This document shows, piece after piece, positions 52,401-63,000 of a stretch of DNA of 64,000 bases. A model generated the notes under the pieces. The model saw nothing but the letters and a program-made list of their open reading frames with translations, was not told the DNA's origin and did no database searches. Numbering within the stretch: the first letter of the stretch is position 1; every line of letters starts with the position of its first letter. A program made the position numbers and the translations under genes. Origin of the DNA: Siphonobacter aquaeclarae (GTDB lineage Bacteria > Bacteroidota > Bacteroidia > Cytophagales > Spirosomataceae); NCBI RefSeq assembly GCF_900103285.1, contig NZ_FNGS01000005.1, positions 120,579 through 184,578 of the forward strand, given 5' to 3'.

Positions 52401-54923
52401 ATGTATGTTGACCAGTCGACCGAAGAGGTCCTCCACGCACTGGGTACTGCCGAAAACGGATTGACAGCCGCCGCTGTCGCCGAGCGGCAAACCCGGTATG
52501 GATACAATGAAGTACCCGATGCCCGGAAGACGCCGGTCTGGAAACTGTTTCTTCATCAGTTTCAGGACTTTATGATTCTTGTGCTGATCGCGACGGCCGT
52601 GATCTCCGGGTTTCTGGGAGAACTGACAGATACCCTTATCATCGCCGCCATCATTCTGCTCAATGCCGTAATCGGGTTCGTGCAGGAGTTTCAGGCGGGA
52701 AAAGCGATGGAAGCGCTCCGGCAACTGGCCGGAACGAATGCGGTGGTACTGCGCGACGGGTCGGCCCGTACCGTGCCTGCCCGGGAGCTCGTTCCGGGAG
52801 ATGTGCTGCTTCTGGAAGCGGGAAACAGCGTTCCGGCGGATATCCGGCTACTCGTGGCTGAGCAACTGGTAGTCAACGAATCGAGCCTGACGGGTGAGTC
52901 ATTGCCGGTTTCCAAACAAACAGCGCCGCTGCCTGATGCCAGCCTGCTTCCCGGGGATCAGACCAATATGGCCTTCAAGGGAACGTTCGTGACGAAGGGG
53001 CGCGGGCGCGGGGTAGTGGTCAGAACCGGCGGAGAAACCGAACAGGGCAAAATTGCCGGATTTTTGCAGGAACCCGATGCCGCGACGCCTCTGCAGCGGA
53101 AGCTGGCGGCGTTCGGACGTACCCTGGTCTTCCTCATTCTCGGGATCTGCGCCGTCATCTTTCTGATCGGATACCTCCGGGGCGAAAGCGCCATCCGCAT
53201 GCTGATGACGGTGCTGTCGCTCGCCGTAGCCGTGATACCCGAAGCCCTGCCGGCCGTCATCACGATTTCTCTGGCGCTGGGGGCACGGAAAATGGTGCGT
53301 AAAAATGTGCTGATCCGGAAGCTCCCCGCCGTCGAAACCCTGGGTTCGGTCACGTGTATCTGCACCGATAAAACCGGGACGCTGACCCGTAATGAGATGG
53401 CGGTTGAGCGGATGGAAGGAGACGAGGAAGACTGGCTGCTCCGCGCGATGGCGCTCAACAACGACGTACAGCGCAATCCGGATGGTACGCTGACAGGCGA
53501 GGCTACAGAAATGGCGCTGTATGATTATGCCGAAAAAAAGGGCTTCTCCCGTCCGGAGGTAGAAAAAGAATACCCGCGGGTAACAGAAATTCCATTTGAT
53601 GCTGACCGGAAGTGTATGACGACCATCCACCGGGGCCCCGAAGGATACATCGTCCTGGTAAAAGGCGCGATGGATGTACTGGAGACAAAAGCCGCCACAG
53701 ACACAAGCATCTGGAAGGAAAAGCAGCAAAAAATGCTGGAAGACGGGCTCCGGGTACTCGGCTTCGCCATGAAGAAGGTACCGGAGCAACCCCCGGTCGA
53801 TAAGCCGGACGAGCTCGAGCGTGATTTGACCCTGCTTGGCATGGCAGGTATTATTGATCCGCCGAGAGAAGAAGCCGCCGGGGCGGTGAAAGAGTGTCAG
53901 GAAGCAGGAATCAAAACGGTGATGATAACGGGAGATCACCCCATTACCGCCGCGACAATTGCCCGGCGACTCGGTATTCTTGAAACGGGCGAAGCGGTTG
54001 TCAGCGGCGCCGAACTGGCGACTTTTTCTGCGGAAGACCTGGAAAAAAGGGCCGGCGGCATACGCGTGTATGCCCGCGTAACGCCGTCGCAAAAGCTGGA
54101 TATCGTTCGTGCTCTCCAGAAGCGGGGAGAGATCGTCGCCATGACGGGAGACGGGGTCAATGACGCGCCGGCGCTCAAACACGCCGATATCGGTATCGCG
54201 ATGGGCATCACGGGTACGGATGTATCCCGGGAAGTCGCGCACCTGATTTTACTGGATGATCATTTTGCGACGATTGTAGCCGCCGTCCGCGAAGGCCGGA
54301 CGATTTTCGGCAATATCCGGAAATTCATCCGCTATGTGCTGACAGGTAATACGGCGGAATTGCTGACCTTATTCCTGGCGCCGCTCCTGGGACTGCCGGT
54401 GCCGCTGCTGCCGATTCATATTCTCTGGATTAACCTTGTGACGGACGGACTGCCCGGTATCGCCCTGACCCGCGAGCGCGGCGAACCGGAGGCCATGAAG
54501 CGGCCGCCGCGAAATCCGGACCAGGGAATACTGGCCGGAGGATTGGGTATTCACGTCGCCTGGGTGGGTACTTTGCTCGCCGCGATCACGCTCGGAACGC
54601 AGGCATATGCCCTCCACGACGGGAACGCGCACGGGCAGACGATGGTCTTTACCGTCCTCTGCCTGGGGCAGCTGGCGCACGTCATGGCCATTCGTTCGGA
54701 AGAACGCTCGCTGTTCAGCCTCGGGTTGTGGACCAACAAACCCCTTCTCGGCAGTGTCGTGCTGACTGTCGGATTGCAGGCGGCGATTATTTACGTCCCT
54801 TTCCTCAATAACCTGTTTCACACACAACCGCTGAGCGCACGCGAACTGCTGATTACCGTCGGACTTGCGCTGCTGGTCTGGGTAGCCGTGGAAGTAGAAA
54901 AGGCCATCCGCCGTTCCCGGTAA
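52401..54923 (+). CDS. P-type ATPase, Ca2+-type (P2A)
   Basis: An 840-residue cation pump. It has an N-terminal cation-ATPase domain, the actuator motif LTGES at 163-167, the M4 ion-binding motif VIPEALP at about 279-284, the phosphorylation loop DKTGTLT with Asp323, and the hinge MTGDGVNDAPALKHADIGIAMG. M5 has LTGNTAELLTLF and M6 NLVTDGLPGIAL; these acidic and Asn residues match the SERCA/PMR1 calcium site better than a Na+/K+ or proton site. Start chosen at the Met following the ADH terminator. It exports Ca2+ or possibly Mn2+. Confidence 0.9.
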   Translation: MYVDQSTEEVLHALGTAENGLTAAAVAERQTRYGYNEVPDARKTPVWKLFLHQFQDFMILVLIATAVISGFLGELTDTLIIAAIILLNAVIGFVQEFQAGKAMEALRQLAGTNAVVLRDGSARTVPARELVPGDVLLLEAGNSVPADIRLLVAEQLVVNESSLTGESLPVSKQTAPLPDASLLPGDQTNMAFKGTFVTKGRGRGVVVRTGGETEQGKIAGFLQEPDAATPLQRKLAAFGRTLVFLILGICAVIFLIGYLRGESAIRMLMTVLSLAVAVIPEALPAVITISLALGARKMVRKNVLIRKLPAVETLGSVTCICTDKTGTLTRNEMAVERMEGDEEDWLLRAMALNNDVQRNPDGTLTGEATEMALYDYAEKKGFSRPEVEKEYPRVTEIPFDADRKCMTTIHRGPEGYIVLVKGAMDVLETKAATDTSIWKEKQQKMLEDGLRVLGFAMKKVPEQPPVDKPDELERDLTLLGMAGIIDPPREEAAGAVKECQEAGIKTVMITGDHPITAATIARRLGILETGEAVVSGAELATFSAEDLEKRAGGIRVYARVTPSQKLDIVRALQKRGEIVAMTGDGVNDAPALKHADIGIAMGITGTDVSREVAHLILLDDHFATIVAAVREGRTIFGNIRKFIRYVLTGNTAELLTLFLAPLLGLPVPLLPIHILWINLVTDGLPGIALTRERGEPEAMKRPPRNPDQGILAGGLGIHVAWVGTLLAAITLGTQAYALHDGNAHGQTMVFTVLCLGQLAHVMAIRSEERSLFSLGLWTNKPLLGSVVLTVGLQAAIIYVPFLNNLFHTQPLSARELLITVGLALLVWVAVEVEKAIRRSR

Positions 54924-54971
54924 AAGCCTGTGAGTCGAATATTCTCAATAGCTTATGACGACGTTCCGATC

Positions 54972-56687
54972 CTAGAGGGCAGAGGCCGTAATCCGGATGT
55001 CTGCCTGGGCAAAGGCCGCTTTTGATTTCCGGGCATAAACACGGGCTTCGGCGGTTTTGTGCTGCGCGCGGAGGCTTGCCGAGAGGCCGGTTTCTGACCA
55101 TCCGTTGTTCGGATTATGGACGAGGTCTTTCCGGTAAACTTCTTCGGCTTTTTTCCATTGCTTTTGTTTGACGAGCAGGGCTCCGAGGTAATGGCGGGCG
55201 GGCAGCGGCCAGTCCATCGGTTCCCGGTAGATCAGCGCATCTTCAGTTTGGACGGCTTCCTGCAGGGCGAGGACAGCTTTTGCGTTTGCTCCCTGCGCCG
55301 CTGCGAGTTCGCCTTCGAGGATTTTCTGCGCGATCAGGCAACTCTCTGCCGGGGCGTTGTAATAGCGGATTGCCAGCCCGGGGTTTTGCCGGGCCGTCTC
55401 CATCCAGGCAAGCAGGCGGGATGCTCCGGCCGTATCGCCCGTCCGCACCAATGCCATACCTGTGGCCCATTGATGCAGAAAATAGGCATAGGGCAGGGCA
55501 GGGTCGGGAGCGGGCTGACGAAGGATTTCTTCCCATTTTCCAAGGCGTACCAGCGCGAGTTCCGGCGTTGCATATACGTATTGAGCTACGAGCGAAAGGG
55601 TTTGGGGGCCTTTGAAAAACTCCGGAGAAACACTTTTACGGCAGCGATCAGCAAGGGTGGCGGTCAGCTTGGCCGCCCCCAGGTTCATTGCGCAATGGGT
55701 TTGAACATGGTAGTAATGCATCATCGGGCGCTGATACAGCTGCCGGATGGTGAGTTGAGGAGCGAGCGCATCGTACGCGGCGAAGTCATGGTCGGCAATA
55801 TCGTTAACCGCCACACCTTTTGAAAACTGGCCCGTCCGCGCATAGGTATGGCTAGCCATGTGGACCATGTGAGCGATGCCCGGAACCGTATTCCGGAGCG
55901 TTTCTGCACTGGGAATCGAAGCCTCCGGGTGGTGTGAGGCCTCCGTCAGGTGAATATGGTAGTGGAGCGCCGCCGGATGCTCCGGATGTTTCTTCAGAAT
56001 TTCGGTACAGAGAGACAGTACCTCCGGCGTCCAGGGCTTGGGTGTTCCGTCGGTATTCCAGAGGTCCCAGGGGTGGCAATTCATGACGGCATCGATGAAT
56101 AATACCTGTATATCAGCATCTTCCGGGTATTGCCGGGCGATGTCCCGCAGCGCGTCGGCATAGCCCGTATTGAGCTGTATCCGGCGTGCCTGCGTGGTAT
56201 CAGCCTCGTAGCGCACGCTCAGCGTATGCATCAGGGCCTGTTCCCGCGGGGTAGCATGCGCCGCGAACCGGTTCATCTTATCAACAACCGCCAGTACCCG
56301 CATCGGCATGCGGTAGGGAACGACGTTGATATTCGGACCCAGGGCCAGCGCTTCGCCCCAATACGCCATAGCAAGGGTGGAATCGAACCGGGCGGCTTCC
56401 TTAAACGAAGCGACAGCTTCGGTATAGTGGTAGCTGTAGTAGAAGCGAAGCCCCTGGCTGAAATAGAGCTGCGCGCTGTCGCTTCGGGTTGAAACGGCGT
56501 AGGTATGCTTCCCGCTTCCGGGAAAGAGCGGCGCGAACTTGCCGGCGCCGTCTGTCGTAAAGGCAGTAGGTACCGCCGGGCCGCACAGGGGGATGGCAAT
56601 ATCCCCGGAGTCGGTCAGCGGGCCTTTGGGTTGCCATCCGGCAGACAACAGCCCGGCGAGCAGGAGAAAAGCGCAGGTGTATTTCAT
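54972..56687 (-). CDS. Exported TPR protein with clustered histidines
   Basis: A 571-residue protein with a short signal peptide (MKYTCAFLLLAGLLSAG). Tetratricopeptide-like helices run from about residue 70 (YFSQGLRFYYSYHYTEAVASFKEAARFDSTLAMAYWGEALALG) to the end (KKAEEVYRKDLVHNPNNGWSETGLSASL). Within them are unusual His/Cys clusters: NCHPW at 203-207, HYHIHLTEASHHPE at 242-255, HMVHMASH at 273-280 and HYYHVQTHC at 324-332. This suggests a metal-binding or catalytic site inside the superhelix. I do not know a defined function. It is convergent with the P-type ATPase. Confidence 0.75.
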   Translation of the reverse strand: MKYTCAFLLLAGLLSAGWQPKGPLTDSGDIAIPLCGPAVPTAFTTDGAGKFAPLFPGSGKHTYAVSTRSDSAQLYFSQGLRFYYSYHYTEAVASFKEAARFDSTLAMAYWGEALALGPNINVVPYRMPMRVLAVVDKMNRFAAHATPREQALMHTLSVRYEADTTQARRIQLNTGYADALRDIARQYPEDADIQVLFIDAVMNCHPWDLWNTDGTPKPWTPEVLSLCTEILKKHPEHPAALHYHIHLTEASHHPEASIPSAETLRNTVPGIAHMVHMASHTYARTGQFSKGVAVNDIADHDFAAYDALAPQLTIRQLYQRPMMHYYHVQTHCAMNLGAAKLTATLADRCRKSVSPEFFKGPQTLSLVAQYVYATPELALVRLGKWEEILRQPAPDPALPYAYFLHQWATGMALVRTGDTAGASRLLAWMETARQNPGLAIRYYNAPAESCLIAQKILEGELAAAQGANAKAVLALQEAVQTEDALIYREPMDWPLPARHYLGALLVKQKQWKKAEEVYRKDLVHNPNNGWSETGLSASLRAQHKTAEARVYARKSKAAFAQADIRITASAL

Positions 56688-56787
56688 GGTTAAGGGCGAT
56701 GCAGTGAATTCGTATGGAAGGTACGAAACTCCTGATCGCCGGGAAACAACCTGTTCGGGAATTTACGCTGCGGTATCCGCGACCTCA

Positions 56788-56802
56788 GACCCCGGAGGGG
56801 TC
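56788..56802. repeat. Small GACCCC-GGA-GGGGTC hairpin, possible intergenic repeat
   Basis: A perfect 6-3-6 inverted repeat in the 177-bp gap between the TPR and SIP genes, followed by further CCCC/GGGG-rich sequence up to about 56840. It resembles short intergenic repeats common in Bacteroidota genomes; only one copy is in the window. Confidence 0.4.
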
Positions 56803-56864
56803 AAACCCCATTAACCCCGTGGCGTCAGCCCGGGGCCGGATCTGGTACTTCGTCCACTCCCGAC

Positions 56865-57578
56865 CTATAACCCCATCTTTCCCTCCAGCCAATATCCCTG
56901 ACTCCGTACCGTATGTCGTTGTTCTCTCAGGACGTTCCGGAATGTTCGGACGGAAGTCACGTTTCCCGTCAGCAGGTAGTGCGTGCCGCGCCAGTCCGGG
57001 TCGCGCAGGAGAGAAAGTGCACGGATCTGTTCTTCGTCGCGAAAAGCCTGACTTTTCGGAAAGATACTCACATTTTCCAACCCCAGCCGGGCTGGTACGT
57101 CGCGGTTACATTCCTCCAGTTCCAGCAGAAACTGAAACCGGTGACCATTCGCACGAAAGAGGGGAAAGAGGATGCTGGCCAATCCCAGCGAGGTTTCATC
57201 CCCGAAAACGACCTGATTTCGGACCGTAGGATCGTAGTGTTTCCATCCCCTGGGCATACTGATGCGGAGGCTGTCTCCGGTTTGGAGCCGGTTTGCCAGG
57301 TCGCTTCCCGGTCCGTGGCCATGCAGATGAAAGATAATATCCACCAGCCCTGCTGTGGTATCACTGTAAGACGGAGTGTAATTCCTGTATTCGGTGTCGC
57401 TCACGCGGATGGCTACGGCATGTCCCGGCTCAAAATTCATGGCGGAAATTGCGCCGCTAAACCGGATCCGCTTGATTTCGGGTGAAAGGTATTCGGTGGT
57501 CAACACCTGCATATGCGGCATGCGCGAGCCCATCAGGGACTCCATCGCATCGCCGATCCACTTCTTCATTGCTGGCAT
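56865..57578 (-). CDS. Siderophore-interacting protein (SIP), FAD-dependent ferric reductase-like
   Basis: The 237-residue protein has the SIP layout: an N-terminal FAD-binding beta-barrel with YRNYTPSYSD (RxYTxR-like; the usual second Arg is Ser) and IIFHLHGHGPGSDLANRLQTGDSLRISMPRG, then an NAD(P)H-binding domain with VVFGDETSLGLASI. It should reduce ferric siderophore in the cytoplasm. An AraC regulator gene lies 81 bp upstream on the same strand. The Met at 57569 is an alternative start. Confidence 0.82.
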   Translation of the reverse strand: MPAMKKWIGDAMESLMGSRMPHMQVLTTEYLSPEIKRIRFSGAISAMNFEPGHAVAIRVSDTEYRNYTPSYSDTTAGLVDIIFHLHGHGPGSDLANRLQTGDSLRISMPRGWKHYDPTVRNQVVFGDETSLGLASILFPLFRANGHRFQFLLELEECNRDVPARLGLENVSIFPKSQAFRDEEQIRALSLLRDPDWRGTHYLLTGNVTSVRTFRNVLREQRHTVRSQGYWLEGKMGL

Positions 57579-57659
57579 ACTACGGAACGTCTGAAATTGT
57601 CCCGCAAGCTGGTTCAAAAGGAAACGGCACTCAATGGAGCAACCGCCACAGGTAATGGA

Positions 57660-58511
57660 CTAATCGAGGTTTTTGGCGCGGAAAGTCTGCGCGGTCATAC
57701 CTGTGGCACGCGCAAACAGCCGCGAGAAGTATGCCGGATCGTCATACCCCAGCTCGCCGGCGATGAGTTTTACCGACCGGTCGGAATGATGAAGAAGCCG
57801 CTTAGCCTCCAGTATGACCCGGTTTCGGATATGATCGGATACGGGAAAGCCGGTCGCCGCACGGACACATTCGTTCAGGTACGGTACTGAAAGATGAAGG
57901 CTCTCTGCGTAGTCCGCCGGCCGTTTCAGCTTCCGGAAGTTCTTTTCCAGTATCCGCCGGAAGGCTTTGTATACCTGATCAAAACGGGACATTGCCGCGG
58001 GTTGTGCGGACATGTACTGCTCCAGTACCAGCCCGATAAACGCGTTGGCAGCATGTTGCAGGGTATGAAAAGAGTGAAGGTCTTTTGCCTGCTGATGCAA
58101 GGTCAGGCAAAAAGAGGCTGAAGTTCGGAGAAGCTCGAAATCGGCGTCTGTCAGCCGGACCGGCCGCGACGGAGGCAGGTCTTCCAGCAGTGTCAGGTAC
58201 TCCGGAGAAATGTTTTCCTCTGCTATTGCCAGTGTAAACAACTCCACGCCGTCCAGATTCAGAAGGCGGTGCACTTGTTGCGGCGAGACATAGTGGGCTG
58301 CTTTTCCTTCTATTTCAAAGGAAACAAAGTCAACCTCAAACGTCGAAGCCCCGCATTCATGCAACGCAAAAAAATAGAAATCATGCCGGTGCGCATGTCC
58401 GGCCCGGAGCAGGGTCTCGAAAAGCTCCGGTGCAGACCGGACGACGGTCAATCCGTTTTCAAACGGCTCTTTCAACGGTTCGACCGGTATGGAAACGCTT
58501 CGACGCGCCAT
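57660..58511 (-). CDS. AraC-family regulator upstream of the SIP gene
   Basis: A 283-residue AraC-type protein: sensory cupin-like part (HRHDFYFFALHECGASTFEVDF, VSPQQVHRLLNL), a central helical linker and the HTH pair (ADYAESLHLSVPYLNECVRAATG... LIAGELGYDDPAYFSRLFARATGMTAQTFR). Start taken at MARRSVS, since the longer frame overlaps the leader. It probably controls the SIP gene downstream. Confidence 0.88.
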   Translation of the reverse strand: MARRSVSIPVEPLKEPFENGLTVVRSAPELFETLLRAGHAHRHDFYFFALHECGASTFEVDFVSFEIEGKAAHYVSPQQVHRLLNLDGVELFTLAIAEENISPEYLTLLEDLPPSRPVRLTDADFELLRTSASFCLTLHQQAKDLHSFHTLQHAANAFIGLVLEQYMSAQPAAMSRFDQVYKAFRRILEKNFRKLKRPADYAESLHLSVPYLNECVRAATGFPVSDHIRNRVILEAKRLLHHSDRSVKLIAGELGYDDPAYFSRLFARATGMTAQTFRAKNLD

Positions 58512-58574
58512 GCGTAGTAGTTTGGAGGAAGCAAATATCAGACGGGAAATGCAGAAGGGCAATTCGCCAAAGGC

Positions 58575-58605
58575 ATGAAAAGCCGGCCAACAGCCGGCTT
58601 TTCAT
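58575..58605 (-). terminator. Terminator of the second RND operon
   Basis: A 13-base perfect stem (ATGAAAAGCCGGC and its complement) with a 5-base loop directly follows the channel gene on the minus strand. Confidence 0.88.
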
Positions 58606-58608
58606 GAA

Positions 58609-60045
58609 TTACCGTTGCCAGCCCCCGCCCAACGCCCTGTACAAATCCACCACCGCGTGAAACTGTGTCTTTTTCAACGTAATAAGGTCCAGCTCGGCCT
58701 GCAAAACGGAACGTTGTGCCGTAATGACCTCCAGGTACGACGCGTAGCCGGTTCCGAACAGGTTGTCGGACGTAGACGCCGCCTGCTTCAGGATATTGAC
58801 TTCTTCGGTTTTATAGCCGACAACACCCCTGAACCGCTCGATTCCGCTGAGATGCGTCGTGACTTCCGAAACGCCCCGGATCACCGACTGCCGGTACTGA
58901 AGATAAGCCTCCTGCGCCGCCGCTTCGTTGATCTTGAGGTTGGCTTTCAGCGCGCGACGGTTGAACACCGGAGCCGAAAGTCCGCCGAGAATACCTGTCG
59001 TGAGCGACTGCGGGTCTCCCAATACACCCAGCCGGAAGGCGCTCAGGCCAATGTAGGGCGAAAGCGTGAGCGACGGGTAGAAATCCAGTTGCGCGGCAGA
59101 AACGTCCAGATTCGCCGCGAACATTTGCTGCTCCGCAGCACGGATATCCGGTCGGTGACGGAGCAGCTGCGAAGGCAAACCCGCCGCCAGCGCCTCCGGC
59201 AACGGCAGGTTCCGGATCGAGCCGCCGCGCTGAATGGACTGCGGAAAGCGTCCCAACAAAAAATTAACCTGATTTTCTGCCTCCTGTATCGCCTGAAGTA
59301 CCTGGCCTTCGAGGCTCCGGGTATTCATGAGCTGCGCCCGGAACTGCTGTACCGCCAGCTCGGTGACGCGCCCGGCGGCTTTTTGTACTTCGACGAGTTC
59401 GACGGCCTTCTCCTGAAGGGATATATTCTCCCGGATGATTTCCAGCTCCCCATCCAGTGCCAGCAGGGTGTAGTAATGGCGGGATACTTCGCCGATGAGC
59501 CCCGTTACAATCAGATTACGACCTTCGACGCTTGCCAGCAGACGATGGTATGCTGCCTGACGCCGCTTCTTCAACTTGCCCCACAGGTCAATTTCCCAGG
59601 TGCTGCGCAGCCCGGCGAAATACTCCGGCGTCGGATCGGGAATACGACTGGATCCTTCGACATTCGGCGAAAGGTTGGTATCGTAATTTCCGACACCGTT
59701 CAGGGTATACTTACCGTATCTGTCGACCCCTGCCGTAGCTCCTGCCGATACCTGCGGAAGCAGCGCATTCCGGGCAATACCCCATTGCGCCTGGCTTATT
59801 TCGATACGCTGCGCGGCGATTTTCAGGTCGATGTTTCGCGTCAGCGCCGTATCGAGCAATGCCGTGAGTATCTCATCTGTCAGCAATAAGCGGTATGGAG
59901 TCGCAGCGCTGCCGGTCGTATCCCGCGAGCCGGAAAGATAGGTTTCCGGCAGTCTCAGGGTAGTATCGACCGATGGTATGGAAACCGTCCGGCACCCTGC
60001 GGCGAACAAGCAAAGGGCGACGGCGGCATAGCTTTTAGGATTCAT
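58609..60045 (-). CDS. RND outer-membrane efflux channel, second system
   Basis: A 478-residue TolC/NodT-family lipoprotein (lipobox FAAGC near residue 18). The double motif is LRSTWEIDLWGKLKKRRQAAYHRLLASVEGRN in the first half and LLRHRPDIRAAEQQMFAANLDVSAAQLDFYPSLTLSPYIG with LSAPVFNRRALKANLKI in the second. It ends with the usual LYRALGGGW. Its start overlaps the permease gene by 11 bp, so translation is coupled. Confidence 0.93.
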   Translation of the reverse strand: MNPKSYAAVALCLFAAGCRTVSIPSVDTTLRLPETYLSGSRDTTGSAATPYRLLLTDEILTALLDTALTRNIDLKIAAQRIEISQAQWGIARNALLPQVSAGATAGVDRYGKYTLNGVGNYDTNLSPNVEGSSRIPDPTPEYFAGLRSTWEIDLWGKLKKRRQAAYHRLLASVEGRNLIVTGLIGEVSRHYYTLLALDGELEIIRENISLQEKAVELVEVQKAAGRVTELAVQQFRAQLMNTRSLEGQVLQAIQEAENQVNFLLGRFPQSIQRGGSIRNLPLPEALAAGLPSQLLRHRPDIRAAEQQMFAANLDVSAAQLDFYPSLTLSPYIGLSAFRLGVLGDPQSLTTGILGGLSAPVFNRRALKANLKINEAAAQEAYLQYRQSVIRGVSEVTTHLSGIERFRGVVGYKTEEVNILKQAASTSDNLFGTGYASYLEVITAQRSVLQAELDLITLKKTQFHAVVDLYRALGGGWQR

Positions 60046-63000
60046 GAATAAGGGTATTTTTCGGAGAACGGGAAGCCGCTGAGCGCGTCTTTCCCGCGAA
60101 CATCACATACAGCCCGGGTACGATCACCAGGCCGAAAACAGTGCCGACGAGCATGCCGCCCGCCGCTGCCGTGCCAATGGAACGGTTGCCGAGCGCGCCC
60201 GCACCCGATGCGATGCACAGCGGTATGAGGCCCGCCACAAACGCGAAGGAGGTCATCAGAATCGGACGCAAACGGGCCACGGCTCCTTCAATCGCCGCCC
60301 GGAGCGCGGAAAGACCTTCTTTCTGCCGCTGATTGGCAAATTCGACGATGAGAATGGCGTTTTTGCCCAATAGTCCGATCAGCATGACGAGCGCTACCTG
60401 GGCGTAGATATTGTTCTGAAGACCAGCGAGTTTCAGAAACAGAAAGGCTCCGAATATCCCCGTCGGAAGGGAGAGCAGCACCGGCAGCGGCAGGAGTACG
60501 CTCTCATACTGGGCCACGAGCAGCAGGTAGACAAAAACCAGGCACAGCAGGAAAATATAGATGGCCTGGTTGCCCGACAGTACCTCTTCCCGCGACATGC
60601 CCGACCACGCAAACGTAAAGCCTTTGGGTAGTTTCTGCGCCGCTGTTTCTTCCACCGCTTTCAACGCGTCGCCGCTGCTGAATCCGGCCGACGCGTCGCC
60701 ATTGATCAGTGCCGACGTATACATGTTGTACCGCGTAAGCTGCTCAGGGCCGTATACTTTCTCCAGCCGGATGAAATTTGAAAACGGGACCATTTCTCCC
60801 TTTTCATTCTTCACGTGCATCGTCAGTACATCTTCCGGTTTCGTTCGAAATTCGGGCGAGGCCTGTACCATCACTTTGTACATCTGCCCGAAACGGATGA
60901 AGTTGGAAGCATAAAAACTACCCATCAACGTCTGAAGGGTATTCATTGCATTGTCGACCGAAACGCCTTTCTGCGCGGCCTTGTCGTAGTCGACGTGCAG
61001 CATAAACTGCGGGAAGGTCGGGTCGAAACTGGTAAAGACGGTTCCGATTTCCGGACGCTTCCGGAGTTCGTCCAGAAAAGCTTCGGTTACTTTTTTGGTA
61101 TGCTGAAGATCGCCCTTGCCGGTTTTGTCGAGCAGACGAAGCTCAAACCCGCTGGAGTTTCCGAAGCCGGGTACTGTCGGCGGTGAAAAAAACTGGATAC
61201 TTGCTCCCTGGATATGCCGGGTTTTCTGTTCGAGGAGGGTAACGATATCATCGACGGTCTCCTTCCGCTCGTCCCAGCTCTTCAGGTTTACCATTCCCAT
61301 GCCGTAGGAAGAGCCTGATCCGTCGGTCATCAGGCTGAACCCGGCGAGGGTGGAGACGTTTTCAACGGCATCCATGTTTGCCGCTACTTCCTGGATTTTG
61401 TCGAGGACTTCTTCGGTTCGTTTGACTGTCGCGCCTGCCGGGGTCGTCACATTGACGTAAATCATACCCTGGTCCTCGGTCGGAATAAAGCCGCTGGGTA
61501 AAACGGTATTGATGCCCCAGGTTCCGGCGCAGAAAAGCAGCAGCAAACCAAGCGTGACGGTTTTCCGGCCGGCAATTTTGCCGAGCAGTCCGCCATAGCC
61601 ATTCGTCAGGCGATCAAACCAGGCATTGAATCCATCGAAAAAACGGCCCAGCAGGTTTTTCTTACCTGCCGCGTGCGGCCGGAGCATCAGCGCACAAAGA
61701 GCCGGCGTCAGTGTCAGGGCGTTGAGGCCGGAGATGAGGATGGCAACCGCCAGCGTGAGCGAAAACTGCCGGTAAAAGATCCCCACCGGCCCGGAAAGAA
61801 AGGCAACCGGCACAAACACAGCCGACATGACGAGCGTAATTGCTACAATCGCACTGCGGATTTCCCGCATGGCAGCGAAGGTAGCCTCTACGGGCGACAG
61901 GTGTTCTTCGGTGATTTTGGCGTGAACGGCTTCGACGACCACGATACCATCGTCCACCACAATCCCAATCGCCAGAACGAGCGCAAACAGGGTCAGCAGA
62001 TTTACCGAAAAGCCGATGACGCTCATGAACGCAAACGTCCCGATCAGCGCCACGGGCACTACAAAGGCGCAGATGACGGTAGAGCGCCAGTCCTGCAAAA
62101 ACAAAAACACCACAATGAAGACGAGGATAAACGCTTCGAACAGCGTCCTGACGACTTCATGGATGGAGGCGTCAAGAAACCGGGAAACGTCGTACGCCAT
62201 GTTGTAGGTCATCCCTGGTGGAAACGTCTCCTTTTTCAGTTCGGCCATGCGGCTTTTTACGTTCTGAATGATTTCCCGTGCATTGGACCCCGGTCGCTGC
62301 TTGAGCATGATCGCGGCGGAGGGCCGTCCGTCTGTTTTGGAGAGTACATCGTAATCGAGAGAACCGAACTCTACATCCGCGACATCCTTGAGGCGAAGAA
62401 TAGACCCGCTCGGATCAGCCCGGAGGACAATATTTTCATACTGCTTAGGCTCGAAGAATTTACCCGTATACTTGAGTACATACTGCAGTACCTGCGGGGC
62501 GCGGTCAGCGCTTTCCCCTGCTTTTCCAGGAGCAGCTTCGACATTCTGCTGCCGGATGGCGTGGATGACGTCGTCGGGTGAGACGTTATAGGTTGTCAGA
62601 CGGTCAGGCTTCAGCCATACCCGCATGGAGTATTCCCGCGAGCCCATGATGTCGGCAAATCCGACGCCGTCGATGCGCTTGAGTTCGGCCAGGATATTGA
62701 TGTCGGCGAAGTTGTAAATGAACTTCTCGTCGATCGTCGAATCTTCACTGAAGATATTGAGGTACAGCAACATACTGTTTACCTCTTTTTCGGTAATAAC
62801 CCCGGCTTTGATGACTTCTTCCGGCAGCTCGTCAAGGACGGCAGTCACCCGGTTCTGCACGTTCATAGCGGCCAGATCAGGGTCGGTCCCTACTTCAAAG
62901 AATACCTGAATCAGTGTCGTACCGTCGTTTCCGGACACCGAGTTCATGTACACCATACCCGGAACGCCGTTGATGGCGCGTTCGAGCGGCGTGGCGACAG

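Noticed and set aside
58615-59889. 424-codon plus-strand frame opposite the second efflux channel
   Set aside because: Shadow of a complete TolC-family gene.
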